42,603 bases of DNA from JAGVWJ01 sp964588555 (GTDB lineage: Archaea > Micrarchaeota > Micrarchaeia > Anstonellales > Bilamarchaeaceae), in the NCBI GenBank assembly GCA_964588555.1, contig CAZPPT010000013.1, forward strand, positions 1 to 42,603, given 5' to 3'. Both the position numbers and the translations under genes were made by a program. This document shows positions 30,905-39,688 of the stretch, one piece after another. Under the pieces are notes generated by a model. That model had not been told where the DNA came from. It did no database searches and was given only the letters and a program-made list of their open reading frames with translations. The first letter of the stretch is position 1, and every line of letters starts with the position of its first letter.

Positions 30905-32083
30905 ATGCACATACATACAGGCCAGTCAGCCCGGAAAATAAGGCGTGGGATTGGAAGATTTGTTGATTCAATTTCAGCCCTTCCAAGACCATGGACAACG
31001 CCCCGCCTATTTTTAGAAACGATCCTCCCAGAACGGCAGCAAAAGCCCGACACACTCCTCATACGTCCCATGCGGCCTGATGAAGATCTCGCCGCTCTAG
31101 TTGATTTATATGACAGTGCATGGTACGAAAGAGCATCGTTGGAGCGGGTATTTGGGCAAAAAGAAGTAAGTAATGCAGCAAGACTGTGCATAAGGGAGGC
31201 AGAACTTCTTGCACAGTACCGGTCTTTCCCGGCAGGACAGTTTATCGGAATAACGAGGGGTGGGCAATCAACAGGCCCCGTGCTCGCCAGCATGCTTAAC
31301 ACATTTGTATTTGCCGCAGATACGGTGGCGGACATACCGGCAGGATATGATACCGTGACAAGCAGCCGTACATTTGCACACCACAGCGACCCGGCTATAT
31401 GCCAGGACAAGACAGGGGTCCTCATATGCGTCTCGATTGCCGTCCCCCCTGTATTTCGTGGCAGGGATTATGCGCAGCAGACGCTTAAGGCAGGGATGGA
31501 ATTTGCGCAAAAAAACGGGCTTCTTATCGTCCCATATAGCGCGCCGCGCGGCTTTGGTGCGTACCTCAAAAGACACCCCCACACAAAAATTCAGGATTAC
31601 CTCCATATAACACGAAAACGTAGGAAGATATCTGCCACGGGCAAGGCGGAACGCAGGGCTCTTGAAAGGCAGGCATATCGTGATTACTGTAAAAAAATTG
31701 AACGGTTTAACAAAACAGACAATGCGCGGGGGCTTAATCAAAAACTAAGCCCGCTCAGCCTCTACATGTTCCGCCATGAGGCGTACTACGTAGACGCCGG
31801 AGGAAACGCATATGACTCATTTAGGGAGCGTCACGCGACATGGTTTTTTGAGACATATGGGCGGCAAATGACGATCGCTGATTACATGCGCTTAAGCGGC
31901 CGGGACCACATGGACCCGGTGATGAACATGCATATCCAGCTTGGTGCAGATTTTATTTACAAAGGCGATGGCTCAATTGCCTGCGTTTTTGAAGGCTCAC
32001 GGCCGGAAGACATAAGCGCAGCAGGATATAACATCCTGCTTACTTATTCATATAATCCGGAATTTTTTAGGGTCAACGGCTGA
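30905..32083 (+). CDS. GNAT-like acyltransferase, large form
   Basis: 392 aa. Residues ~50-220 resemble a GNAT domain: LLIRPMRPDEDLAALVDLYD at the start and VLICVSIAVPPVFRGRDYAQ QTL (the acetyl-CoA loop as R-G-R-D-Y-A) further on. The C-terminal ~170 residues are basic then globular (RRKISATGKAERRALERQ; HMQLGADF-like MHIQLGADFIYKGDG) and may form a second degenerate GNAT half, since 'H-x-x-x-GA' elements are common there. The substrate is unknown. The start is supported by GGTG, and the coiled-coil gene follows 5 nt later. Confidence 0.65.
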   Translation: MHIHTGQSARKIRRGIGRFVDSISALPRPWTTPRLFLETILPERQQKPDTLLIRPMRPDEDLAALVDLYDSAWYERASLERVFGQKEVSNAARLCIREAELLAQYRSFPAGQFIGITRGGQSTGPVLASMLNTFVFAADTVADIPAGYDTVTSSRTFAHHSDPAICQDKTGVLICVSIAVPPVFRGRDYAQQTLKAGMEFAQKNGLLIVPYSAPRGFGAYLKRHPHTKIQDYLHITRKRRKISATGKAERRALERQAYRDYCKKIERFNKTDNARGLNQKLSPLSLYMFRHEAYYVDAGGNAYDSFRERHATWFFETYGRQMTIADYMRLSGRDHMDPVMNMHIQLGADFIYKGDGSIACVFEGSRPEDISAAGYNILLTYSYNPEFFRVNG

Positions 32084-32088
32084 TAGAA

Positions 32089-32853
32089 ATGAGTGCGCAA
32101 CAAGTTCATGAAAAAATACCGCCGGCAAGAGTTCGCGGCAGACTCCATCGTTTACTAATGGCGCACAAGGAAAAGATGGAAAACCCGCGGGCATTGCGAA
32201 GGATGGCTGCAATAACGGATGATGATAAGAAAATGCAGTTACTCAGGAAATCCAAGGAATTAGAGATGCGCAATGAACGCCGCCTGGCAAGGTTGAGGGA
32301 CCGAGGCGTAAAAAAAGTGCAAGGAAGGAAAACAAGGGAGGCAAAAAAGATTAAACATACGGTCAAAGACCCGTTCGCCAACAGCGTACACTCAGAACTT
32401 GGGGTGATACTAAGTAGTTTACAAAAAACAATACGGGCGATTAAAGAAGTGGAGATCCAAATTAAACAGGATAAAAGAAGGATGGAAGCAGTAAGGACAT
32501 TTGATGAGGAAAATCCGGCCATTGTGCGCTGGTCAAGAGCGTACGATTCTTTTACGGAACTTCTTAAGGAAGAACTAGGGCGGATGCGACCGTCGTCGCC
32601 CATTTTACGATTAGAGGCTGCAATTGGAGAAGTAATTGCAGTAAAGCCGAAAACGCGGGACGAGTTACGCGAAAAAATAATCCGGACAAAGAACTTGTGT
32701 GCATGGTTTAAGCGGCTTTTGGCAAGCGCAGCCATAGCTGAAATAAAAGACACTGTGGAATATGAAATATATGTGGCTGAAGGCTCAGATAAAAATTGGA
32801 ATAGGCAAATTTCACAGTGTGAAAAATTAACCGCCAAACTTACGGGGCAGTAA
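32089..32853 (+). CDS. Basic, coiled-coil-rich protein of unknown function
   Basis: 254 aa, strongly basic and predicted largely helical. Long charged helices occur at ~15-90 (MAHKEKMENPRALRRMA, then RKSKELEMRNERRLARLRD) and at ~110-150 (LGVILSSLQKTIRAIKEVE). No signal peptide, membrane segment or enzyme motif is visible. It is 5 nt after the GNAT gene and 40 nt before the pilin-like gene, so the three may share a transcript. A role with the pilin cannot be claimed from sequence. Confidence 0.65.
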   Translation: MSAQQVHEKIPPARVRGRLHRLLMAHKEKMENPRALRRMAAITDDDKKMQLLRKSKELEMRNERRLARLRDRGVKKVQGRKTREAKKIKHTVKDPFANSVHSELGVILSSLQKTIRAIKEVEIQIKQDKRRMEAVRTFDEENPAIVRWSRAYDSFTELLKEELGRMRPSSPILRLEAAIGEVIAVKPKTRDELREKIIRTKNLCAWFKRLLASAAIAEIKDTVEYEIYVAEGSDKNWNRQISQCEKLTAKLTGQ

Positions 32854-32893
32854 AAAAGCACCATTAAAAAACCTAAAGCTCAAGAGTATAGTT

Positions 32894-33448
32894 ATGAAAA
32901 CCAAAAAAGGACAAGTTGCGAATGAGAGACCCAAGGTCTCTGCTCGCAGCTTGCGCGGGCAAGTTGCGATAGAATATTTGGTAACATACGGATGGGCAAT
33001 TTTGGTTCTTTTGGTTATCATTGGCCTTATTTATGCAAGCGGCATATTTACGCCGACTTATTTTATTTCTGAACAATGCGACCTTGGCCCGAAGTTTCCC
33101 TGCAGCCATTTTTTACGTACAGAAAGTGGGGACTTGAAGCTTGCGATCACGATCAACAACGGTTTTGAACACAGAATAAAAATAACCGATATAGAAGTGT
33201 TTCACATAGGCAGAAACGAACCTCTTGGTGTTACGCCGACAACTGCAGACCTTGCAAGCGGTGATACGCTGATTAACCCAATAGAAGCAAAACTTGAAGG
33301 TTACAACCCCTCTAAGCAAAGTAGGCAGGATTTTAGGGTAACGATACGATATTTCTCTTGCGCACCGGAAGTAAACGATAAATGTGTAGACACGGGCGCT
33401 GCAGCAAAGCATACGATAACCGGACGCATCAGCGCGCAGGTCAACTAA
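32894..33448 (+). CDS. Class III signal-peptide (type IV pilin-like) protein
   Basis: 184 aa. The N-terminus has the archaeal class III signal RGQVAIEYLVTYGWAILVLL: cleavage is expected after G22, leaving Q23 as the mature first residue with E27 at +5, followed by the hydrophobic assembly helix (~27-48). The mature ~160-residue domain is beta-rich with four cysteines (CDLGPKFPC; SCAPEVNDKC). It is probably a surface pilin or archaellin-like subunit processed by an EppA/FlaK-type peptidase. KKGQVAN near the start repeats part of the motif. Its 3' end overlaps the ValRS gene by 8 nt. Confidence 0.85.
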   Translation: MKTKKGQVANERPKVSARSLRGQVAIEYLVTYGWAILVLLVIIGLIYASGIFTPTYFISEQCDLGPKFPCSHFLRTESGDLKLAITINNGFEHRIKITDIEVFHIGRNEPLGVTPTTADLASGDTLINPIEAKLEGYNPSKQSRQDFRVTIRYFSCAPEVNDKCVDTGAAAKHTITGRISAQVN

Positions 33449-35822
33449 TTTGAAGCTTATTTTCCTGCCCGGTTTCGACAGTAACGCGCTCGACCTTGCT
33501 GATTAATTTTAATTCCTCGACAAGTTCGTGAGCAATCGGTTCCGTTGAGGTTATCGCAACGGAATTAAGCGGCGCATTCTGGGGCATCTTATTCTTTGAC
33601 TTATATTGCCGTATCTCACCAACTACCCAATGAAGCGGCGCAGCCTGCTTAATTGCATCAGAATCGACCTCCTTTGGCTCGGGCCACGTGGAGAGGTGAA
33701 TGCTTCGGAATTTTTTTGCGTCTTCCTCAAATAATGCGTGGTAAATCTCTTCTGACAGGTGCGCTGCAACAGGCGCCATAAGCTTAAGGGAGTTAAAAAG
33801 CACATACAAAAGCACGTGCTGCGCCGCAGCCCTCCCTTGATGGTTCGTTTCGTATACCCTGTGCTTAACATACTCAAGGTAATTATCGCAAAAATCATGC
33901 CAGAAAAATGAGTGAAGCGCCTTAAGGGCGGTGTGGAACTCGAAACGTTCCATCGCATCAGTAAAAGTAGCGATCACCTCATTCATGCGTGAGAACATCC
34001 ACCGGTCAATAAGCGAAAGGTCCCTAAATGCGATTGGTTTTCCCGCATAACCGCGAGTATTCTGCTCGACAAAACGTGCGGCATTCCAGAACTTGTTAAG
34101 AAAACTCTTTGCATATCTGATGTCCTCATAGCTAAGGGGTCGGTCTTTTGCCATGGCGCCGCTCATCGCAGCCCACTGCCGTATCGCATCAACAGGGTAA
34201 TCCCGCTTAAGGTCTTCGGGCGAAACGATATTGCCAAGGCTCTTACTCATTTTCTTTCCGTCAGGCGCAAGCACGTTTCCGTTGAGGAGGATGGTGTCCC
34301 ACGGTTTTTTGCCTGTCAGGCCGACGCCACTTCGGTAAATGGTATAAAACGCCCACGTACGAACGATTTCAACCCCTTGGGGCCGAAGTGAAATGGGATA
34401 TAATTTTTCGAATCGTTTCATGTCATCGGGCCAACCTGCAATGACCAGCGGGGTAATAGATGAATCAATCCAGCAATCACATGTACTGTTTTCAGGCTTC
34501 AATTCGTTTCCGCAGTCGCATTTTTTTGGCTTTGCATTTTCAGCGTAAAACGGCAAATCAGAAACATCTGCGGCCTTTGTTTTTGCGCATGCCTCACAGT
34601 AATAAAACGGAAGCGGCGTGCCGAATACGCGTTGGCGTGAGATGACCCAGTCCCATTCCGCTCCCTCCACCCAGTCAATAAGGTAGCTAATGCCAAATTC
34701 AGGAACCCAACGCACATGATTTGCAATGTCCTTGATCTGCTTTGCAGTTGTCCGGATATCCGCAAACCATTGCTTGCTTGGGATAAGTTCAACAAGCGTT
34801 TTGCAGCGGTCGTGTACCTTTACGACCTGTTTAAGGGGCCGCTTTTTTACAACCTTGCCTTCAGCTTCAAGCTGTTCAACGATCTTTTTGCGGGCATCAG
34901 CAACCTTAAGGCCGTCAAAGCCAGGCGCATGTTGCATCTTGCCGTATTGATTGATTGCATCGATAAGGGGCAACTTATGGCGGTGCATCCATACGACGTC
35001 CATCTTGTCACCAAATGTAGATACCTGGAGAATGCCCGTGCCAAATTCCTTGTCAACATCCTTATCTGCGATAAGCGGCACTTCCTTTCCAAGTGCGGTT
35101 TTTGCTTTTTTTCCTGCAAAGTTTTTGTACCGCTCGTCATCAGGGTGAAACATAACGGCGACACATGCAACAATTAGCTCTGGACGCGTTGTTGCAATAA
35201 CCAAATCTTCACCACTCGGTCCGCTAAACTTGATGTCATAGATGGTGCCTTCCTTCTCCATATCGTCAAGTTCTGCCTTCGCAACTGCGCTTACGCAATG
35301 GGGGCACCAATATACAGGATATTCTGCGCGATAGATGAGCTTTTTGTCATACATCTCAATAAGGGAAAGCTGGACTTTTCTGTGGTACTCCGGGTCCATA
35401 GTGATATATTCATAACGCCAGTCTGGACTCCAACCTAACTCATTCATCTGCTTTCTCATCCGTGCGATGAAATCCCGCGTCCATTCAACGCATTTCTGGC
35501 GAAATTCGGATGGCGGCAGGCGGCCGTATTTTTTCTCGACCTTTACTTCAGTAGGGAATCCCTGCGTATCCCAGCCCTGCGGATAGTAGACATTAAAGCC
35601 GCGCATCCGCTTGTAACGGGCAACAAAGTCAAAATAGCTGTAGCTAAGGACATGGCCCATGTGTAGTTCGCCGCTTGTAAAGGGGGGCGGGGTATCAATG
35701 GAATAGATTGGTTTTGAGTTTTCAGTTTCGAGCTTCGTGTCGTCAAATTTATATGTATCGTTCTCTGCCCAGTACTTTTGCCATTTTTCTTCCATTGATT
35801 TGTCAAACCGTTCGGAAAGCAT
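33441..35822 (-). CDS. valS: Valyl-tRNA synthetase
   Basis: 793 aa class I synthetase, close to archaeal length. HIGH is GELHMGHVLSYSYFD (H54-H57) and KMSKS is GKKMSKSLGNIVSPEDL. The editing (CP1) domain contains VIATTRPELIVACVAVMFHP, and a zinc-binding stretch KKCDCGNELKPENSTCDCW precedes the second half. The anticodon-binding domain spans ~600-790 with WMFSRMNEVIATF. A GTGAT precedes the ATG. The C-terminal coiled coil of bacterial ValRS is absent. Confidence 0.95.
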   Translation of the reverse strand: MLSERFDKSMEEKWQKYWAENDTYKFDDTKLETENSKPIYSIDTPPPFTSGELHMGHVLSYSYFDFVARYKRMRGFNVYYPQGWDTQGFPTEVKVEKKYGRLPPSEFRQKCVEWTRDFIARMRKQMNELGWSPDWRYEYITMDPEYHRKVQLSLIEMYDKKLIYRAEYPVYWCPHCVSAVAKAELDDMEKEGTIYDIKFSGPSGEDLVIATTRPELIVACVAVMFHPDDERYKNFAGKKAKTALGKEVPLIADKDVDKEFGTGILQVSTFGDKMDVVWMHRHKLPLIDAINQYGKMQHAPGFDGLKVADARKKIVEQLEAEGKVVKKRPLKQVVKVHDRCKTLVELIPSKQWFADIRTTAKQIKDIANHVRWVPEFGISYLIDWVEGAEWDWVISRQRVFGTPLPFYYCEACAKTKAADVSDLPFYAENAKPKKCDCGNELKPENSTCDCWIDSSITPLVIAGWPDDMKRFEKLYPISLRPQGVEIVRTWAFYTIYRSGVGLTGKKPWDTILLNGNVLAPDGKKMSKSLGNIVSPEDLKRDYPVDAIRQWAAMSGAMAKDRPLSYEDIRYAKSFLNKFWNAARFVEQNTRGYAGKPIAFRDLSLIDRWMFSRMNEVIATFTDAMERFEFHTALKALHSFFWHDFCDNYLEYVKHRVYETNHQGRAAAQHVLLYVLFNSLKLMAPVAAHLSEEIYHALFEEDAKKFRSIHLSTWPEPKEVDSDAIKQAAPLHWVVGEIRQYKSKNKMPQNAPLNSVAITSTEPIAHELVEELKLISKVERVTVETGQENKLQIS

Positions 35823-35857
35823 ATGATCACGTTAACATAGTTAGCATGGTGCCAACG

Positions 35858-35869
35858 ATTTTTAAATAG
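35858..35869. promoter_or_regulatory. Shared TATA box, valS (-) and 35889 gene (+)
   Basis: ATTTTTAAATAG lies 26 nt before the plus-strand ATG and is also the only TATA for valS, giving a start near 35838 and a 16-nt leader with a Shine-Dalgarno. Confidence 0.45.
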
Positions 35870-35888
35870 TGTCAGGCACAACGAACGT

Positions 35889-36662
35889 ATGAATTTTGAC
35901 CCGTTTCTTTTCCAAGTGGCGCTTTCCTTCATACTCGGGGGCGGGATGGTTGCATTTGCAGTTACGCTTGCCGAAAAATCAGGGCCGCGGGTAGGCGCTG
36001 CGCTATTAACAATCCCGACAACTGCCCTTGTTGCGCTTTTCTTTATTGCAAGTACGAATTCGGCATCTTTTATAACAGAAGTTATTCCGTTTTCTGTTAT
36101 TAGCCTGGGAGTTTTTATGTTATTTCTTGCCATATTCATCTTCACCACTGAAAAACTCGGAAAAATAGGGCTTGTGGTGGCAACGATATGCTGGTTTATT
36201 TTAGCGTTTTTTACTACGTCATTTCAGCAAGTTAATTTTATTGAATCAATAGTGTTTTTCCTTATAACATATGTCCTTGCAAACATATATGTCATAATAA
36301 CAAAGCATGATAAAGTTACGATAACGAAAAAGACAAACGGACCGCTCATGTACCGAGTTCTTGCGAGTGGTTTTATCATAGCACTTGCAGTGATACTATC
36401 AAAAATTGCAGGACCGCTCTGGGGCGGCTTATTTTCAATGTTTCCTGCATCAACGATAACCTCATATGCACTTCTCTTACAGCATAAAAAAGAATTTGTA
36501 ATATCAGTTGCAAGAAGGATGGTGCCGCTTTCAATAGTATTCCTTATATACGCACTTTCCGTGTATGTAGCATACCCGCTAATGGGCATTTATTCTGGCA
36601 CGCTTGTGTCTGTCTTGACTGCGATTGGGGCAGCCCATGCCCTCGACAGGCGCAGCACATAA
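35889..36662 (+). CDS. Multipass membrane protein with tandem-repeat halves
   Basis: 257 aa with seven to eight membrane helices. The motif KSGPRVGAALLTIPTTALVAL in the first half is echoed by IAGPLWGGLFSMFPASTITS in the second, so the protein seems to be an internal duplication of a ~120-residue unit. This resembles the DUF3147/GlpM-like small membrane proteins, whose function is unknown. No enzymatic motif is seen. Its last 73 nt overlap the 3' end of the opposite-strand gene at 36590. Confidence 0.6.
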   Translation: MNFDPFLFQVALSFILGGGMVAFAVTLAEKSGPRVGAALLTIPTTALVALFFIASTNSASFITEVIPFSVISLGVFMLFLAIFIFTTEKLGKIGLVVATICWFILAFFTTSFQQVNFIESIVFFLITYVLANIYVIITKHDKVTITKKTNGPLMYRVLASGFIIALAVILSKIAGPLWGGLFSMFPASTITSYALLLQHKKEFVISVARRMVPLSIVFLIYALSVYVAYPLMGIYSGTLVSVLTAIGAAHALDRRST

Positions 36663-37207
36663 TTGTGCAAATCAAAAATAGAATAATTCAGGATTCTATC
36701 AAAAACAGTATGATTGGGCACCGGTTCTTTCATGGATTCTGAAGACAATATCTCATGGAGTTTTTCAAGGGAACGCATAAACTGTTTACGCGCCCTTGAA
36801 TGCCTAAATGCGGCAAAGATCCCACTTACAACAGCACATCCGCAAAAAAGAACTGGTTCGAAGAATGGATTGGTGAAGGGGGGCCGTTCCGGCTGCAAAT
36901 AACTAAGAATTGCCGGAAATGGCGAGGCGATAAGCACCCCGGTAAATAGGCCGCTGATGGCTTCAATACGAAAACTCATTGAATGGTGTGCGGCCCGAAG
37001 CAGGCGACGGGCATGGTGATTTTTATTTTTTGCAAGTAATTTAACTTTCCGGTAAGTTTCCTCATTAAGTAAGAACCTCGATTGATTGAGGCAGTCTTTC
37101 TCCAAATGGGGGGAAAAACGATACAGTTGAACACGAAGCGGCCTTCGGCGCAGTTTTTGTGTTTGCGTGAGTCGGAATGTTGGTAAAACGGGATATGCGG
37201 GCGCCAT
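36590..37207 (-). CDS. Small two-helix membrane protein, unknown
   Basis: 205 aa from ATG 37207, preceded by a TATA-like TTTAAATATCG (~37225-37236). A basic N-terminal ~75 residues (FRLTQTQKLRRRPLRVQLYR and KNKNHHARRLLRAAHH) is followed by two membrane helices (about 85-105 and 120-138) forming a hairpin, then a cytoplasmic-looking tail. I do not recognise the family. The 73-nt tail overlap with the convergent membrane-protein gene is large for such a compact genome, and the end of this frame may be less constrained. Confidence 0.5.
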   Translation of the reverse strand: MAPAYPVLPTFRLTQTQKLRRRPLRVQLYRFSPHLEKDCLNQSRFLLNEETYRKVKLLAKNKNHHARRLLRAAHHSMSFRIEAISGLFTGVLIASPFPAILSYLQPERPPFTNPFFEPVLFCGCAVVSGIFAAFRHSRARKQFMRSLEKLHEILSSESMKEPVPNHTVFDRILNYSIFDLHNYVLRLSRAWAAPIAVKTDTSVPE

Positions 37208-37242
37208 TGTAAATACATACAAAAACGATATTTAAACGCGCG

Positions 37243-38022
37243 TCACAAAACTATACGAAGCCCGTCTTTGGCGGCAATGGTTTTTACCCCGCTTCTCGTT
37301 TCAATGCGCTTTGCGTGCGAATCGGCAACACCTTTTTTTGCAATCAATTTCATGCCCATATGCGAAAGGATCGCCTGCCTTGGCCGTGCGACAGTTAGGA
37401 TTTTGATGACGTCTTCAGCGGTAAGATGGCCGCGATATTGATCAGGTTCCGGCTTAAGGCAATTAAGGATGAGATAATCGCAACCCTTGTATGCCTCGCT
37501 AATCCCTTCATAATATTCCGTGTCGCTCGTATATCCAATGGTCATGCCGTCAATCATAAGCTTAAACCCAAAACAAGATTTTTCATCATGTTTTGTCATT
37601 ATTATTTCAACCGTAAATTCGCCCTTTTTGGTCCTGAATGTTTTCTTCTCGCCCCATGTTGCAACATATTTTTCCCCCACAAGGCGCTGATGGTAGAGCG
37701 TCACCCCTCGATCGCCTTCATCGTCGCCAACAAGGGTGTTTTTGCTTCCGATAAGTATCCCGCCTTTTTTAAGAGTGCTTTTTGCCATTGCCTCGACAAG
37801 GACATTTGCGTCGGTAACATGATCGACATGGTAGTGGGTGACGACAATGGCATCAAGCGACTCTGGTTTTAGGCCAAGGCGCAACGTGTGGATAAGGGCG
37901 CCCGGCCCAGGATCGACGTGGATGTTTGCGCTTTTTGAGTTGATGCGAAAACCGCCGGTAGCGCAGATCTGTTTTATCAAATTGAATCGCCCGCCGCCGG
38001 TGCCTAAGAATATGAGTTCCAT
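37243..38022 (-). CDS. Metallo-beta-lactamase-fold hydrolase (RNase Z/PhnP-like)
   Basis: 259 aa from ATG 38022; the longer frame to 38091 would sit inside the upstream thiolase gene. The MBL signature is THYHVDHVTD (H63, H65, D67, H68), preceded by IFLGTGGGRFN and HVDPGPGALI. Later metal ligands appear in YTSDTEYYEG and ILSHMGMKL. The GTGGG start and compact length match RNase Z, PhnP and PqqB-like enzymes that cut phosphodiesters or cyclic phosphates. There is no RNase Z exosite arm clearly seen, so the substrate is unsettled. It is the last gene of the thiolation operon, with start close to, and upstream of, the preceding stop (23-nt overlap). Confidence 0.85.
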   Translation of the reverse strand: MELIFLGTGGGRFNLIKQICATGGFRINSKSANIHVDPGPGALIHTLRLGLKPESLDAIVVTHYHVDHVTDANVLVEAMAKSTLKKGGILIGSKNTLVGDDEGDRGVTLYHQRLVGEKYVATWGEKKTFRTKKGEFTVEIIMTKHDEKSCFGFKLMIDGMTIGYTSDTEYYEGISEAYKGCDYLILNCLKPEPDQYRGHLTAEDVIKILTVARPRQAILSHMGMKLIAKKGVADSHAKRIETRSGVKTIAAKDGLRIVL

Positions 38023-38044
38023 GGAAACACTTCGCCGATTATGT

Positions 38045-38956
38045 TTAAAATCCCTTGACCATCTCGCAGAACTTGCATAGTTCTTGCCCACTTGGCTCGT
38101 TGCATACCCTGCAGTAATTCATTGAACCCGATTGATTCGGAGTAGAATCCTTAAGCGCCTTTTGAAGCGATAAAAAACTGTTTACGACCTTGAACTTTGT
38201 CCCCGGATAGCGCTCTTCTGTTTCGTTTAACTGTTCGCGCACATGTGCACGGAATGCATGGCGCGCATAGGGGCATTCCTTGAAATCCAAATCTATTCCG
38301 TCAATAAGCGCATACACTGCCACCTCTTTTTCAGGCGAGCGCATGAGCGGGCGGATTCGTGGGACAAATTTGTCATCCTCCATAAGAGGCTCGCTTAAGC
38401 ACGCAAGCCGCTGTGGCTCATTACGCATGATGTTCATAAGCACGGTTTGCGCAGTGTCGTCGAGGTTATGGCCGACTGCAAGCTTGCGTGCCCGCGTTTC
38501 GCGTGCGGCATTGTTAAGAAGGCGGCGGCGCATAACGCCACAGTAGCTGCACGGGATGTGATTCTTTTTCCTTGCCATAATTTCATCTAGTGATTTACCA
38601 ACTTCTTGCTTGTAGGAAAAAACATGGTGTTCGATACCAAGCATTTGAGTTTCGCGCTTTGCAGTCTCAAGCGTTTCGTTTCTGTAGCCGGCAATTCCCT
38701 CGTCAATAGTGATGGCAACCAATTCAAACGGGAGTTTCTTCTTAAATTGTGCAAGCAAACGAAGTAATACGCAGCTGTCTTTACCTCCGCTCACTCCGAC
38801 CGCGATACGGTCGCCTTTTTTGATCATGCCAAACTCACGGATCGTTGCACGGAAGCGCTTTTCAAACATATGGCGAAAATCCGATTCACAAAAATGGGTT
38901 TTTGAATATGGCAAATAGATGATTGCGTCTTTTTGGCAGTGTGAGCATATAACCAT
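38045..38956 (-). CDS. tRNA 2-thiolation protein TtuA/Ncs6 (CTU1) family
   Basis: 303 aa from ATG 38956, one nt after the receiver gene's stop. N-type ATP pyrophosphatase that adenylates a tRNA uridine and inserts sulfur. The PP-loop is VSGGKDSC (56-61). TtuA-type [4Fe-4S] ligands are IPCSYCG (C136, C139) and FKECPYA (C228). There is an N-terminal CSHC...FC zinc knuckle and a C-terminal CRVCNEPSGQELCKFC one. TtuA makes 2-thioribothymidine at position 54 and Ncs6/CTU1 makes wobble 2-thiouridine; the three Cys spacing favours TtuA chemistry. The ubiquitin-like sulfur donor is encoded two genes upstream. Confidence 0.92.
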   Translation of the reverse strand: MVICSHCQKDAIIYLPYSKTHFCESDFRHMFEKRFRATIREFGMIKKGDRIAVGVSGGKDSCVLLRLLAQFKKKLPFELVAITIDEGIAGYRNETLETAKRETQMLGIEHHVFSYKQEVGKSLDEIMARKKNHIPCSYCGVMRRRLLNNAARETRARKLAVGHNLDDTAQTVLMNIMRNEPQRLACLSEPLMEDDKFVPRIRPLMRSPEKEVAVYALIDGIDLDFKECPYARHAFRAHVREQLNETEERYPGTKFKVVNSFLSLQKALKDSTPNQSGSMNYCRVCNEPSGQELCKFCEMVKGF

Positions 38957-38957
38957 A

Positions 38958-39467
38958 TCAACCAACTGAAACAGGACTTATGTGGGTACGTGGTGATGAG
39001 AGCAAGGCAAAGTCAGGCGGGGGTATAAAGCCTAGCTCAACAAGCTCACGCCGCATCATTAAAATATTCATATCTTCATTGAGCAGGCGCAGCGAACGAT
39101 CAACGTACATTTTCTCAACAAAGCGGGCAAAACTAACATAACGAGAACGGGATAAGTCATCCGAATGGCAGATGATGGGGACATTAGGGAAATGGGTATG
39201 AAACTGCCTCATGAAAAGAATGCCAAACGGCCCATATCTCTTCTCAAAAGGCATATGGATATCGCATGAAACGAGGTCGAAGGGGCGTTGTGGGCTAAAA
39301 ACCCGCTGTTCATGCTGGGTCAAGAGCGTTGCATGCCGCGTATCTTGGGCAAAAAAACATTCAAAACCAGTAAAGGCACGTGCAAGATAACTGCGCACGC
39401 TCCGCCAGTCCTCAACAATAAGTACGCGCGGTTTAGCCGTAACTGCTTTATGAATAAGCGAAGGCAT
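38958..39467 (-). CDS. Response-regulator receiver-domain protein
   Basis: 169 aa. A CheY-like fold with RVLIVEDWRSVRSYL (E19, D20), the phospho-acceptor in FDLVSCDIHMPF (D69), the switch Ser in IICHSDD (S102) and a lysine near FVEKMY (K119, though spacing from the usual K-P site is not perfect). An extra ~20 residues after strand 2 (HEQRVFSPQRP) and a C-terminal ~50-residue tail contain no DNA-binding motif. No histidine kinase is in the window. It lies between the sulfur carrier and the thiolase, with 11- and 1-nt spacings, so it is firmly in their operon. Confidence 0.75.
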   Translation of the reverse strand: MPSLIHKAVTAKPRVLIVEDWRSVRSYLARAFTGFECFFAQDTRHATLLTQHEQRVFSPQRPFDLVSCDIHMPFEKRYGPFGILFMRQFHTHFPNVPIICHSDDLSRSRYVSFARFVEKMYVDRSLRLLNEDMNILMMRRELVELGFIPPPDFALLSSPRTHISPVSVG

Positions 39468-39478
39468 ATCGATCAGAT

Positions 39479-39667
39479 TTAGCCGCCAAAAACTACCTTA
39501 ATGACCTCAACGGAATCCGCATCGGTAAGCTCAGTGGTTTCAGGCGCGAGCCTGCCGTTTACCTTAATGACTACTTCTTCGCGGCGGACGTTGAGCTTTT
39601 TAAGCAATTCCTGCGCAGTGCCGCTAAAGGCTAGTTGTTGCTTTTTATTATTTAAAATGATATCCAT
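39479..39667 (-). CDS. MoaD/ThiS-like ubiquitin-fold sulfur carrier (TtuB/SAMP type)
   Basis: 62 aa. A small beta-grasp protein with the C-terminal Gly-Gly (IKVVFGG) that is adenylated and thiocarboxylated by an E1-like enzyme. The middle KVNGRLAPETTELTDADSVE has the typical ThiS/MoaD turn. Given the TtuA-type thiolase in the same operon, it is probably the sulfur donor for tRNA thiolation. It might also serve as a protein modifier (SAMP). The activating E1 enzyme is not in the window. Confidence 0.88.
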   Translation of the reverse strand: MDIILNNKKQQLAFSGTAQELLKKLNVRREEVVIKVNGRLAPETTELTDADSVEVIKVVFGG

Positions 39668-39688
39668 AAAACTATTTTATCTCGCTAG

